From Methanobacteriota archaeon (lineage in GTDB: Archaea; Thermoplasmatota; E2; JACPAO01): a DNA stretch of 35,404 bases. Where the stretch lies: the NCBI GenBank assembly GCA_016180755.1, contig JACPAO010000122.1:1-35404 (forward strand), written 5' to 3'. Below are positions 1 to 7,761 of the stretch, one piece after another. A model generated the notes under the pieces. The model did not search any database and had not been told where the DNA came from. It was given only the letters and a program-made list of their open reading frames with translations. The translations under genes were made by a program, and so were the position numbers. Numbering within the stretch: the stretch's first letter is position 1; each line of letters opens with the position of its first letter.

Positions 1-203
1 GCTTCGCGGTTGGTCCACGTGACGGTGGCGTTCACCTGGACGACGACGGCATCGGGGTCGAACTTGCTGCCCGACATGTCGATCTTGACGTCGGCCGGCG
101 GCGTCGGCGTCGTCTGCGCTTCGAGCCCCGACGGCAGGGCAAGAAGCACGAAAAGGCCAAGCACGGCACCAACGACGCGGCTGTTCTGGAAACGCATTCG
201 CAT
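1..203 (-). CDS. Cupredoxin-like secreted protein, N-terminal part only
   Basis: The minus strand opens with ATG at 203 (a second ATG follows two codons later) and runs off the left edge with no stop, giving 67 codons. The product has a signal peptide of about 29 residues (basic start, then LGLFVLLALPSGLEA). The mature part contains KFDPDAVVVQVNATVTWTN, which matches the N-terminal strand pattern of plastocyanin/azurin-type blue copper proteins (F-x-P-x-x-h-x-V-x-x-G-x-x-V-x-W-x-N). The copper-ligand His and Cys residues would lie beyond the window, so copper binding cannot be confirmed. Family knowledge suggests an exported electron carrier. The cupredoxin call is fair, but a related beta-sandwich domain is possible. 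Confidence 0.7.
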   Translation of the reverse strand, partial: MRMRFQNSRVVGAVLGLFVLLALPSGLEAQTTPTPPADVKIDMSGSKFDPDAVVVQVNATVTWTNRE

Positions 204-242
204 CCCGGACCTGGGCTAGGGCGCGCAGTTGCCCTTCGTTAT

Positions 243-1091
243 TTAACCATTTGGAGTTTCCGGGGCGGCCTCGTCGGCGGGACCCGCGGCCACGTCGCCC
301 TCGGGCCCGGCCTCGGGCGTTTCTTCTTCGTCGCGCCCGCCGGATTGGTACAGTTCCTTGATGATGCTGCGTAGCACGTACGCGATGCCGATGCCGATGC
401 CGCCGAGGAGGACGATCTCCATCTTGGGGAAGAGTCCGCGCTGGGCGCCGAAGATGAGCGCGCTGAACTCGCCGATGACGCCGAGGACGGCGGCGACGAC
501 GCCGCACGCGAAGAGCAGAGGCAAGAGGCTCGCGACCATGCCGGGTCGGATGCGCGCGGCCTCTTCGGTGGGGATGCCGCGGCGTATCATGCGTCGGGTG
601 AAGTCGTCGCTCAGGATGTTGTAGTGCATCACGATCACGGCGCTGAGGAGCGCGCACGACGCGATGATCTTGAACAGGCTCACCGGGTTGCTCTCCCGCG
701 CCGTGCCTCCCACCGAGAGGAAGAGCCAGTCGATGACGCTGTGGTCGTAGTTGAGGACGAAGAGGGCCGTGAGGATGCCGTTGAAAAAGAACTGGAAGGA
801 CCGCTCCGACGGGACGAGCGCGAACAGGACCCCGATGAGGTAGGTGTACCCAAAGACGAGGACGACGATCGCGGGGAGCGGCGGGAGGTACTTGAAATCC
901 ACAAGGGGCAATTCGTCCCAGAAAAAGTCCCAGTCGTACTTGAAGTAGTCAAAGAAGAAGAGCACGACGAAGAAGAGGACGGCGATGAGCGTAAGAAGGA
1001 CGAACTGGCGCGTGACGAACGCCGACGTGAGGCGGGCCTGGAGGCTCATCCCGCTCGTTCCGGCGTCGCGGTCGGGCTGGCCCGTCGTCAC
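243..1091 (-). CDS. Six-helix membrane protein, last gene of the MoxR/DUF58 operon
   Basis: This 282-residue protein has a polar N-terminus, about six hydrophobic segments (near residues 30-50, 72-95, 103-118, 140-158, 188-212 and 226-245) and an acidic, Ala/Pro/Glu-rich cytosolic-looking tail. Its ATG overlaps the stop of the DUF58 gene by four bases (ATGA), which implies translational coupling. I do not recognise a named family. A multi-helix membrane protein at the end of MoxR-DUF58-DUF4129 clusters is also found in haloarchaea as I recall, so a shared role is likely by context only. Confidence 0.85.
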   Translation of the reverse strand: MTTGQPDRDAGTSGMSLQARLTSAFVTRQFVLLTLIAVLFFVVLFFFDYFKYDWDFFWDELPLVDFKYLPPLPAIVVLVFGYTYLIGVLFALVPSERSFQFFFNGILTALFVLNYDHSVIDWLFLSVGGTARESNPVSLFKIIASCALLSAVIVMHYNILSDDFTRRMIRRGIPTEEAARIRPGMVASLLPLLFACGVVAAVLGVIGEFSALIFGAQRGLFPKMEIVLLGGIGIGIAYVLRSIIKELYQSGGRDEEETPEAGPEGDVAAGPADEAAPETPNG

Positions 1092-2401
1092 CGGGTCCTC
1101 ACCTGCCGTAGGAGCCGCACGCTGATGTCCTCCTTCTTCGGGTCCCAGTCGATGACGGTGACGCCCATGCGCCGAAGGAGATGGTAGCGCGAACGGTTCT
1201 CCGCCTTGAGGACGAGCATGCTCCAGTTCGCGAAGTCGTCGCTTCCCGCGACGCTCGAGTAGACGAGCGGGTTGATGACGATGATCGGCCGGATCCGCCG
1301 CGACATGGCCGTGTACTTGCGAAGGACGCGCAGGCCTTCGATGGTCTGCTCGAAGTTCACCTCCGGCCTCGTGATCACGATGCTCACCGGGCGCATGGGG
1401 ATGAGTTGGTTCTTCGTCCCCTCGACCGCCTCCGAGAAGGCCCCGGGCCGCGGCGCGCCCGCCTCGAGGGCCGCGAGCTCCTGTGCCACGCGGAAGTACT
1501 GCCGTTCGCCGAGGTCAGGGTAGAGTTGGACGTCCTTGCGGGCGTTGAAGAACGTGCCGCCGATCTTGAAGCCCTTGTCGATGAAGAACTTCGCGACGCC
1601 CGTCGTCGCCTTCACGACGTACTCGAAGGTGTTCTCGATGCTGCTTCCGGCCTGCATGTAGTTCGCGGCGTCGAGGAAGAACCAGACGGCCTTCTTGCCC
1701 TCGGGCTCGAACTTGTTGACCATCGGCTTGAGGGTGCCGCGCGTCGACATGCGGGCCGTCGCCTTCCAGTTGATGTTCTTGATGGGGTCGCCGCGCTGGT
1801 ACTCGCGGATCTCCTCGAAGTCCGTCGATTGGCTTCCCACGCGGGCGAGATCCGCGTCGACGCGCTGGGACTGGGCGAACCCCCGGACCTCCTTCATGCG
1901 CCGCAGGGCCGTGGGCTTGTGGCGGACGATGAGTGTGTCCGGTTCGCTGAACGTCTCCGGCACGGCGCGCTTGAGGCGAAGGGGGTTGATGCGGGTGACC
2001 TGGGTCGCGCGCATGTCGTAGCTTCCGCGCTTCGTGCACTTGATGCGGTAGGTGAACGCGGTCTCGCTGCGGCGCCCGAGCGCCTTCCAGAGGAGGTGCA
2101 CGTTGCTCCCCTGCGTGAGCTCGAAGATCTCGGGGAGCGCGTCGTACGTCTCGACGAAGCCGATGCCGCGGCCCACCTTGACCCGGACCGTGACGTCGAC
2201 CTCTTCGCCGACGCGGGGCGTCGTGCGGCTGTAGGTTCGCTCCACCGCGATGTCCTTCGTGTCGCCGACGTTCAGCCCAAGGAGGAAGAAGCCGAGGAAG
2301 AAGACGGCGAGGACGGCGAAGTTGAGGTTCCCGAAGACGAAGCCTAGGATGAACAGGAGCGTGAAGGCCTTGAAGTAGACGTGGGCGCTTCGGCTGATCA
2401 T
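1088..2401 (-). CDS. DUF58 domain protein with two N-terminal membrane helices
   Basis: The product is 437 residues. The open frame extends further upstream, but the start is set by the ATG at 2401 that overlaps the moxR stop as ATGA; the extension would only read the moxR gene out of frame. Residues 8-46 form two hydrophobic helices. A beta-rich domain follows, then the DUF58 signature STDFEEIREYQRGDPIKNIN followed by WKATAR near residue 200, and a von Willebrand A-like C-terminal half (VWFFLDAANYM is the probable MIDAS-type strand, though the usual DxSxS is not intact). DUF58 proteins are typical partners of MoxR ATPases. The substrate is unknown. Confidence 0.92.
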   Translation of the reverse strand: MISRSAHVYFKAFTLLFILGFVFGNLNFAVLAVFFLGFFLLGLNVGDTKDIAVERTYSRTTPRVGEEVDVTVRVKVGRGIGFVETYDALPEIFELTQGSNVHLLWKALGRRSETAFTYRIKCTKRGSYDMRATQVTRINPLRLKRAVPETFSEPDTLIVRHKPTALRRMKEVRGFAQSQRVDADLARVGSQSTDFEEIREYQRGDPIKNINWKATARMSTRGTLKPMVNKFEPEGKKAVWFFLDAANYMQAGSSIENTFEYVVKATTGVAKFFIDKGFKIGGTFFNARKDVQLYPDLGERQYFRVAQELAALEAGAPRPGAFSEAVEGTKNQLIPMRPVSIVITRPEVNFEQTIEGLRVLRKYTAMSRRIRPIIVINPLVYSSVAGSDDFANWSMLVLKAENRSRYHLLRRMGVTVIDWDPKKEDISVRLLRQVRTR

Positions 2402-3393
2402 CGGGCTCGGGCCTGGGCCGGCGTTTCGAGGAACCGCGTCGGGACCGGGACCGACTGGAGGACCTCGCGGACGACGTCGGGGCTCGTGAGGCCATCCAGG
2501 ACGTGCTCCACCGCAAGGAGCGTCCGGTGGCTCAGGCACTCGTACACGAACGTCTTCACGTCGTCGGGGCTCACGTAGTCGCGGCCGTTCATGAGGGCCA
2601 TCGCGCGGCTCGCCTTGAGGAGCGCCAGTCCGCCGCGGGGGCTCGGCCCCACCTGGACCTTCGGGTGCGCGCGGAGGCCGCGCACGAGCTTGCTGATGTA
2701 GAGAAGGAGTTCCTTGTGGATGAACACCTTCGTCTCCGCCATCTTCTGGAGGTCGCGGAAGGAGGCGCCGCTGATGAGGGGACGGATCTCGGTCGTGGGG
2801 TCGTCCTTCTGCCACGAGATGCGGCGGTTGAGGATCTCCGCCTCGAGCTGCTCGTTCTCGGGGTAACCGGTGCTCATCTTGAGCATGAACCGGTCGAGCT
2901 GCGCCTCGGGCAGCGGGTACGTGCCTTCCTGCTCGATCGGGTTCTGGGTCGCGAGCACGAAGAAGGGCGCCTCGAGCTTGAGGGTCTCGCCTTCGATCGT
3001 CACTTGGTGCTCCTCCATGGCCTCAAGGAGCGCGCTCTGGGTCTTCGGCGGCGATCGGTTGATCTCGTCAGCAAGGAGGATGTTCGTGAAGATGGGGCCC
3101 TTGCTGAGCTTGAAGTTCGACGCCTTCTGGTCCCAGATCCTCGTCCCGAGGATGTCGCCGGGGAGGACGTCCGGGGTGAACTGGACGCGGTTGAAGTTCA
3201 CGCCGATCGAGCGCGCGAAGGCCTTCACGAGAAGGGTCTTCCCGAGGCCGGGGTAGTCCTCGAAGAGGATGTGGCCGCTCGCGAGGGCGCCTGCCACCAT
3301 CTTGCGGATCATGGTGCGCTTGCCCACGAACGTCGTGGAGATGGTCTCGACGATCTTGTCGCACAGTTTGGCTTCGCGTTCGAGCGTCGTCAT
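2398..3393 (-). CDS. MoxR-family AAA+ ATPase
   Basis: This 331-residue protein is of normal MoxR length. It shows a Walker A-like motif GLGKT near residue 50, Walker B LLADEINRSPPKTQSALLEA near residue 107, sensor 1 FVLATQNPIEQEGTYPLPEA, the arginine-containing LDRFM motif and a C-terminal lid with VGPSPRGGLALLKASRA. MoxR proteins are chaperone-like ATPases thought to remodel or insert metal into partner proteins, usually with VWA/DUF58 partners encoded alongside. Here both junctions (3390-3393 upstream, 2398-2401 downstream) are four-base ATGA overlaps, so stoichiometric co-translation is likely. Confidence 0.97.
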   Translation of the reverse strand: MTTLEREAKLCDKIVETISTTFVGKRTMIRKMVAGALASGHILFEDYPGLGKTLLVKAFARSIGVNFNRVQFTPDVLPGDILGTRIWDQKASNFKLSKGPIFTNILLADEINRSPPKTQSALLEAMEEHQVTIEGETLKLEAPFFVLATQNPIEQEGTYPLPEAQLDRFMLKMSTGYPENEQLEAEILNRRISWQKDDPTTEIRPLISGASFRDLQKMAETKVFIHKELLLYISKLVRGLRAHPKVQVGPSPRGGLALLKASRAMALMNGRDYVSPDDVKTFVYECLSHRTLLAVEHVLDGLTSPDVVREVLQSVPVPTRFLETPAQARAR

Positions 3394-4184
3394 GCGGTTT
3401 GCTCCAATTCTTGGCTGAAACGGGTGTAGCCGGTCCGGAGGATCTGGCTGCGGCGGTCACGGCCACTGCGGCGCCGCTCGCGGCTTCGGCGCGTGAACGC
3501 CATGGACCAGCCCTCGTGGAAGTCGGAGAGGTCCTCGACGATGCTCGCCCGGCGCGCCGCGTCGACCCCGAAGGCCTCGAGAGCGGACTCGATGCGCCGC
3601 GCGAGGGTCTTCGCGCCGCGGCCCTTGTCGACGAACTCGTAGTTGAGGAAGAGCGTGCGCTGGTAGTGGGGGTCGTCGATGGGGAGGACGACCTGCTTGT
3701 GCCTTCGGTGCGCGGCGGGGGGAAGCGCCTCGAGGCTCGGGGCCACGCCCACCGAGCGCCCCACGAGCCAGTAGAGGATGAGGAGGATGCCGAGGAAGAC
3801 GAAGAACTCGACAAGCGGCGCGAACGGAATGATCTTGTCGCTGATGAACGTGAAGGGCAGGTAGATGGCGACGAAGAGGAGGAGGACGCCGATGAGGCGG
3901 TTCTGGAAGGACAGCGTCGGCTTCTTCTTTTTCTCGGCGCGGCGGAACCGTTTGGGCGTCCGGAGCGCGAAGAGGAGCGTGAGGAGGTAGAACGGAAGAA
4001 GGAGGACAAGGTAAACGGCCGGTTCCGTGCCGGCCGTGAGGAAGGCGATCATGAGCATCCATGTGCCGAGGTACGCGGCGGTCGTGATGATGAAGCGCCG
4101 CAAGCGCCAATGGGGCCCCAGCTGGAGGGCGCCTTCCTCGAGCGCGGCGGCCGATGGCTGGGCGGGTGGCTCGGGCGGCGACAC
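3390..4184 (-). CDS. Four-helix membrane protein between DUF4129 and MoxR genes
   Basis: The frame is open well upstream but has no ATG. The first usable start after the upstream stop (4256-4258) is GTG at 4184, giving 264 residues. The acidic, Pro-rich stretch encoded by 4185-4255 reads like genuine protein, so a rare start nearer 4250 is possible. Four hydrophobic helices lie at about residues 30-52, 55-75, 95-115 and 122-142. A soluble C-terminal domain of about 110 residues follows, ending in a very basic RERRRSGRDRR patch. The stop overlaps the moxR ATG. No named family is certain; the position matches the small membrane protein seen between DUF4129 and DUF58/MoxR genes in other archaea. 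Confidence 0.82.
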   Translation of the reverse strand: MSPPEPPAQPSAAALEEGALQLGPHWRLRRFIITTAAYLGTWMLMIAFLTAGTEPAVYLVLLLPFYLLTLLFALRTPKRFRRAEKKKKPTLSFQNRLIGVLLLFVAIYLPFTFISDKIIPFAPLVEFFVFLGILLILYWLVGRSVGVAPSLEALPPAAHRRHKQVVLPIDDPHYQRTLFLNYEFVDKGRGAKTLARRIESALEAFGVDAARRASIVEDLSDFHEGWSMAFTRRSRERRRSGRDRRSQILRTGYTRFSQELEQTA

Positions 4185-4255
4185 CGGCTGCTCGATGGGC
4201 GTCTCCGCGAAGGCGTCCTCGGGAGGCGCCGGCGCCGGCTCGTCGGGGCTCGTGC

Positions 4256-5113
4256 CTAGCCCCCCGAGGGTTTGAGGGCGCGCAAGGCGAGGACCATCTT
4301 CTCGTACGTGGGGCGTCCGACAGGGTGGTTGGAGAACTTCGCTTCCTCGAAGCTCGACACGATCTCGCGCAGCGCGATCTGCGAGACCTTGTTGTTGACG
4401 TCCAGGATGGCGTCGTGGATCTCCCACGGCGTCGCGTCCGGCCGGAGCGGCGTGATGGTGCGCGAGACCTCGTCCTTGAACTCGGCGAAGAGGTCCGCGA
4501 TCTCCTCGCGGTAGCGGACGACGCGAAGGAGCCGCGTCGTGCGTCGGACCTGCCTCTCGCCCTTCACCTTGAGGTCGACGACGATGGGGACCTCGCGGGG
4601 CTCGGGGAAGGTGCGCTCGATCCGGGCCTCCCCCTTGTAGAAGACGAGCGGGACCTCGGCGCCGCCGATCGACGCGGTGAGCCCTTGGATCTCGCGTTGC
4701 GTCATGAGCGCGCGGTCCTCGACGCGGAAGACGACGATGGCCTTCTCCGCGACGCCCCACACGTCGGGGAACTGGGGCCTCACCATGGGGAAGACGACGG
4801 TCACGGGCGCCTTCTTGTAGACGGGGGCGGGTGCGGGGAGCGGCTGCTCGACGACGACCTCAGGGCGGATGGGCCGGAGGGTTTTCTTTGCCGGGGCGCG
4901 CTCAGGGAACCGGATGCGGGGCAGGCGCAGGGCGCCCATCGCGATGAGGACGATCGCGATGATGCCGCCGCCCGCGACGATGAGCGGGAAGATGGGGATC
5001 TCGACGCCTTCGGGCGGCGCGACCTCGTCCTGCATCGGGAGGATCTGGAGGAGCGCCGCCGAGACGGGTTGCAACATCTCGGACCCCCAAACCGCCATGA
5101 ACGGAACCGACAC
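4256..5113 (-). CDS. DUF4129-domain membrane protein
   Basis: The product is 285 residues if it starts at GTG 5113, or 280 from ATG 5098; neither has a well-placed Shine-Dalgarno sequence. A single transmembrane helix (IFPLIVAGGGIIAIVLIAMGAL) lies near residues 40-62, followed by a Pro-rich linker and a beta-rich region. A C-terminal helical domain carries TPWEIHDAI and FEEAKFSNHPV, typical of DUF4129. This domain is regularly encoded beside MoxR and DUF58 proteins and in some bacteria is fused to transglutaminase. Here it stands alone and probably forms the membrane-side partner of the complex. Confidence 0.85.
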   Translation of the reverse strand: MSVPFMAVWGSEMLQPVSAALLQILPMQDEVAPPEGVEIPIFPLIVAGGGIIAIVLIAMGALRLPRIRFPERAPAKKTLRPIRPEVVVEQPLPAPAPVYKKAPVTVVFPMVRPQFPDVWGVAEKAIVVFRVEDRALMTQREIQGLTASIGGAEVPLVFYKGEARIERTFPEPREVPIVVDLKVKGERQVRRTTRLLRVVRYREEIADLFAEFKDEVSRTITPLRPDATPWEIHDAILDVNNKVSQIALREIVSSFEEAKFSNHPVGRPTYEKMVLALRALKPSGG

Positions 5114-5128
5114 TCCAACGTTTCTTTT

Positions 5129-5962
5129 CTAGGCTTCGACCAGCCCGTAGACGTTGAGGGCCCAGAGCCCCGACGTCGCCTGCTGCGGGTTGGGCCGGAA
5201 CCGGAACGTGCCATCGAGGCCCTGGTCGCCGGGCTCGATCCGGCCCTCGTAGTTGGGATAGTTCCGGGGTTGGGCGTCGAAGCCGCCCGAGGGGTTTGAC
5301 GGGCTCCAAGTCGGGGCCGGCGCGCCCACGTCGTTGCTTTGGGTCCAAGTCCAGCTAAGAGCCCGGACTTCGGTCACGTTGAGGTAGAGCAAGAGCCGTG
5401 TGTAGTTTTTCGTCGTGCGGATTTCCCGGTCGCGGCAGCTGGTGGTCACGGCGACGCCCGGGCCGCTCGCCGTGCAGTTGGAGCCGGTGCTCGAGTCGCC
5501 CGCGCGCCAAAAGATCGTGCCCAGGTAGTCGTACGCGAACGCCTTCGTCTGGTTCTCGGGGTCGACGGGCGTGAACGGGTCGATGTCCTTGCAGAACTCC
5601 TCGCCCTTCTCCTTCTCGTTGCACTTCGGGTTGGTGCCGTTCTTGACCTCGTCCTTGTTGCTCACGCCGTCTCCGTCCGCGTCCGCGTCGGGGTCGCACG
5701 CGGCCCCGCAATTCGGGTCTTTCTCCTTCGCCTCGTTCCCGTAGCGGGCCCAATAGTCCTCGATCTCCTCGTCGCCCACGTCCTCGGGCTTGAGGTCCTT
5801 GGCGATCTGGCGAAAGAGCTTCGAGAGGACCGTCGACTTCGCCTCCTTCGCCGACTCCCTCGCGTCCGCCTTGACCTGCGTGAACATGGGCAGCATCAGG
5901 AGAAAGAGGATGACGAAGAGGACCCCCAGAGCGTTGAACTTGGATTGGAGGGATTGGCGCAT
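5129..5962 (-). CDS. Exported protein with thrombospondin type 3 calcium repeat, first gene of the MoxR operon
   Basis: This 277-residue protein has an N-terminal hydrophobic helix (LGVLFVILFLLMLPMFTQV, residues 12-30) that serves as signal or anchor. A charged helical region follows, then DPDADADGDGVSNKDEVKNG near residue 92, a classic thrombospondin type 3 / EF-like calcium loop flanked by cysteines. The C-terminal half is aromatic-rich and beta-like with several N-glycosylation sequons (NQT, NCT, NYT, NVT). It precedes the DUF4129 gene by 15 bases and begins the operon. A plausible but unproven idea is that it is the extracytoplasmic client or sensor of the MoxR system. Confidence 0.85.
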   Translation of the reverse strand: MRQSLQSKFNALGVLFVILFLLMLPMFTQVKADARESAKEAKSTVLSKLFRQIAKDLKPEDVGDEEIEDYWARYGNEAKEKDPNCGAACDPDADADGDGVSNKDEVKNGTNPKCNEKEKGEEFCKDIDPFTPVDPENQTKAFAYDYLGTIFWRAGDSSTGSNCTASGPGVAVTTSCRDREIRTTKNYTRLLLYLNVTEVRALSWTWTQSNDVGAPAPTWSPSNPSGGFDAQPRNYPNYEGRIEPGDQGLDGTFRFRPNPQQATSGLWALNVYGLVEA

Positions 5963-6007
5963 TGGTTGCCCGGCCCGGCGACGCTTAAGAACCTCACGCG
6001 TCGGGGC

Positions 6008-6018
6008 AGTATAAAAGG
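6008..6018 (-). promoter_or_regulatory. TATA-like box of the MoxR operon
   Basis: The minus strand reads CCTTTTATACT, a good archaeal box A, 46 bases upstream of the ATG at 5962. That spacing predicts a short leader of about 20 bases. Confidence 0.55.
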
Positions 6019-6071
6019 TTTCTAGATGCTTGGCTTGAAACGTCCATTTTCGAAAGCCGTCGCGGCCTGCC

Positions 6072-6443
6072 TCAAATCACGCGGACGACCTCGTCAAGGT
6101 ACCAGAAGACGCCGAAGAGCGTCATGAGGGCGAAGCCGGCGCAGGTGAGGACGATCGCGGAGACGGCCAATCCCTTTCCTTGTTCGTTGAGGCGGGCGGC
6201 TCGCCGCAACGCGGTGACGGCGACGGCGAAGCAGCCCATTTCAGCCGCCATGTGGAGAAGGAGCGGGAGGATCGCCGCCGTCGAGGCCATCTCCACGGCG
6301 ACCACCATCGTGATGGGGATGGCGGGAAGAAGCAGCATGGCGACGACGAAGGCCGCGATGTTGGCGCCCCAGAAGCCCGCGCTGACGACGACGGGCGGGG
6401 GAAGCGGCCGGAGAGTGGTTGCCGTGAACGACCCGGCTTCCAT
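6072..6443 (-). CDS. Small membrane protein, four helices
   Basis: The 123-residue product starts at ATG 6443. The frame is open further upstream, but that part would run into tRNA-Ala (6498-6569), so the downstream ATG is preferred. Four hydrophobic segments are visible (around residues 17-38, 40-58, 60-80 and 95-118), with a short basic loop RRAARLNEQGKG before the last. No family recognised. It lies just 3' of tRNA-Ala and could be co-transcribed with it. Confidence 0.7.
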   Translation of the reverse strand: MEAGSFTATTLRPLPPPVVVSAGFWGANIAAFVVAMLLLPAIPITMVVAVEMASTAAILPLLLHMAAEMGCFAVAVTALRRAARLNEQGKGLAVSAIVLTCAGFALMTLFGVFWYLDEVVRVI

Positions 6444-6497
6444 GCAGGCGACCCAACCCGCTGCTGCGCCTTTAGCGTTATTGGCGAAGCCGCTCAA

Positions 6498-6569
6498 TGG
6501 ACGTGTCGAGATTTGAACTCGAGGCCTCCCGCATGCCAAGCGGGCGATCTACCGCTGATCTACACGCCC
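6498..6569 (-). tRNA. tRNA-Ala (GGC)
   Basis: The 72-base cloverleaf folds fully. The acceptor GGGCGUG pairs with CACGUCC and includes the G3-U70 wobble that marks alanine tRNAs. The anticodon stem is CCCGC/GCGGG with loop UUGGCAU, giving anticodon GGC. The T arm is UCGAG-UUCAAAU-CUCGA. The discriminator is A and CCA is not encoded. No intron is seen. Confidence 0.97.
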
Positions 6570-6601
6570 AAATTGTGGTAGCCTTCGGGATTGGCCTTCG
6601 T

Positions 6602-6612
6602 GCATAAATGCT
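6602..6612 (-). promoter_or_regulatory. TATA-like box upstream of tRNA-Ala(GGC)
   Basis: The minus strand reads AGCATTTATGC, about 38 bases upstream of the mature tRNA 5' end, a plausible distance for an archaeal tRNA promoter with a short 5' leader. Confidence 0.4.
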
Positions 6613-6628
6613 TCGGTCGTTCGGGGCC

Positions 6629-7663
6629 CTACAGCACGCCCGTCTCGACCGCAAGCTCCCGCGCCCGTTCCTTCGTGAGGCCCTTCTCGCCAAGCACCGT
6701 GTACCGGTCGGGCCGGATCTTGTGCGCGCCCACGAGGGCCTCGATGAGGGTCTTCTCGGGGATGTTGAGCTGCTTCGCCGTGACGGGCGCCTTCACGTGC
6801 TCGAGGGTCTCCTTGATGAGCCGCCAGTCGCCGCCGTGGAGCTTCATCATCATGATGCTCCCGACCCCGCACTGCTCCCCATGCATCGCCTTCCCCGGCG
6901 CGAGGCGGTCGAGCATGTGGCTGAACATGTGCTCGCTCCCCGAGGCCGGCCGCGAGTCGCCGGCAATCGACATGGCGACGCCGCTACTGATGAGGCTCTT
7001 CACGACCGTCCACACCGCGTCCTCCGACTCCGGCCGTATGCGGTCGCGGTCCTCGATGACGAGCTCGGCGGAATTGACGCTGAGGCTCGCCGCGAACGTC
7101 GAGAACTCCTCGCCCTTCAACTTGTGCGCAAGCTCCCAGTCCTTCACGGCGACGAGGTTCGCCATGATGTCCCCACAGCCCGAGGCGAGCATCCGATAGG
7201 GCGCCTTGAGGATGAGGGCCGTGTCGGCGACGATGGCGTCGGGCGGCTTCGCGGCCTTCGAGACGTTCCCCTGGTTCTCCTTGATCGAGGCGCGGCCCGA
7301 GGCGATCCCGTCGTGGGCCGCCGACGTGGGCATCGAGATGAAGGGACGGTCGAGCTCGTACGCGGAGAGCTTCGTGACGTCGATGACGCTGCCGCCGCCC
7401 GCGCCGATGAGGAAGTCCGCGCGGGAGCGGAAGGCCTGCTCCTTGACCTGCTCGACGGACGCCATGGACGCGCCGCTGATGATCGCGAAGTCGGCGTGGA
7501 ACCCGGCGCCGGCGAGTGCCCGCGCCGCCGAGTCGCCCGCAATCGCTTTCGTCCGTTCGTCGGACACGATGAGGGCGCGGCGGCCCCACCCGAGCCGCTC
7601 GACCAGGTCGCCTGTCTGCTCGACCACGTCGTGCCCGATGAGCACGTAACGCGGGAACGTCAT
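6629..7663 (-). CDS. egsA: sn-glycerol-1-phosphate dehydrogenase
   Basis: This 344-residue enzyme reduces dihydroxyacetone phosphate to sn-glycerol-1-phosphate with NAD(P)H, the committed step giving archaeal phospholipids their stereochemistry. It belongs to the iron/zinc alcohol dehydrogenase superfamily. The dinucleotide-binding glycine turn is FLIGAGGGSVIDVTK. Metal-site regions are visible as AAHDGIASGRAS, SEHMFSHMLDR and MHGEQCGVGS. ATG 7663 (MTFPRYVLIG) is chosen over TTG 7711 because the only TATA-like box (7714-7724) would place transcription start downstream of 7711. It is divergent from the DUF63 gene. Confidence 0.96.
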   Translation of the reverse strand: MTFPRYVLIGHDVVEQTGDLVERLGWGRRALIVSDERTKAIAGDSAARALAGAGFHADFAIISGASMASVEQVKEQAFRSRADFLIGAGGGSVIDVTKLSAYELDRPFISMPTSAAHDGIASGRASIKENQGNVSKAAKPPDAIVADTALILKAPYRMLASGCGDIMANLVAVKDWELAHKLKGEEFSTFAASLSVNSAELVIEDRDRIRPESEDAVWTVVKSLISSGVAMSIAGDSRPASGSEHMFSHMLDRLAPGKAMHGEQCGVGSIMMMKLHGGDWRLIKETLEHVKAPVTAKQLNIPEKTLIEALVGAHKIRPDRYTVLGEKGLTKERARELAVETGVL

Positions 7664-7711
7664 CAGTTTGGCTTTCTCGAACCCCGGCAAGCGACCCCTC
7701 AACCGCCCCAA

Positions 7712-7725
7712 GTTACTTTAATAAC
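7712..7725. promoter_or_regulatory. Shared AT-rich core of the divergent egsA / DUF63 promoters
   Basis: The sequence GTTACTTTAATAAC is nearly palindromic. Read on the minus strand it gives TTATTAAAG, about 55 bases before the egsA ATG. Read on the plus strand it gives ACTTTAATAA, about 40 bases before the DUF63 ATG. One box may serve both directions. Confidence 0.45.
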
Positions 7726-7761
7726 GCCGCGCCAATTTCAGCGGCGTCAAAAGGTTTTCTG

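Noticed and set aside
2402-2815. An N-terminal extension of the DUF58 protein
   Set aside because: The frame is open but antisimilar to any protein; it reads the moxR gene out of frame, and ATGA at 2398-2401 gives a natural start.
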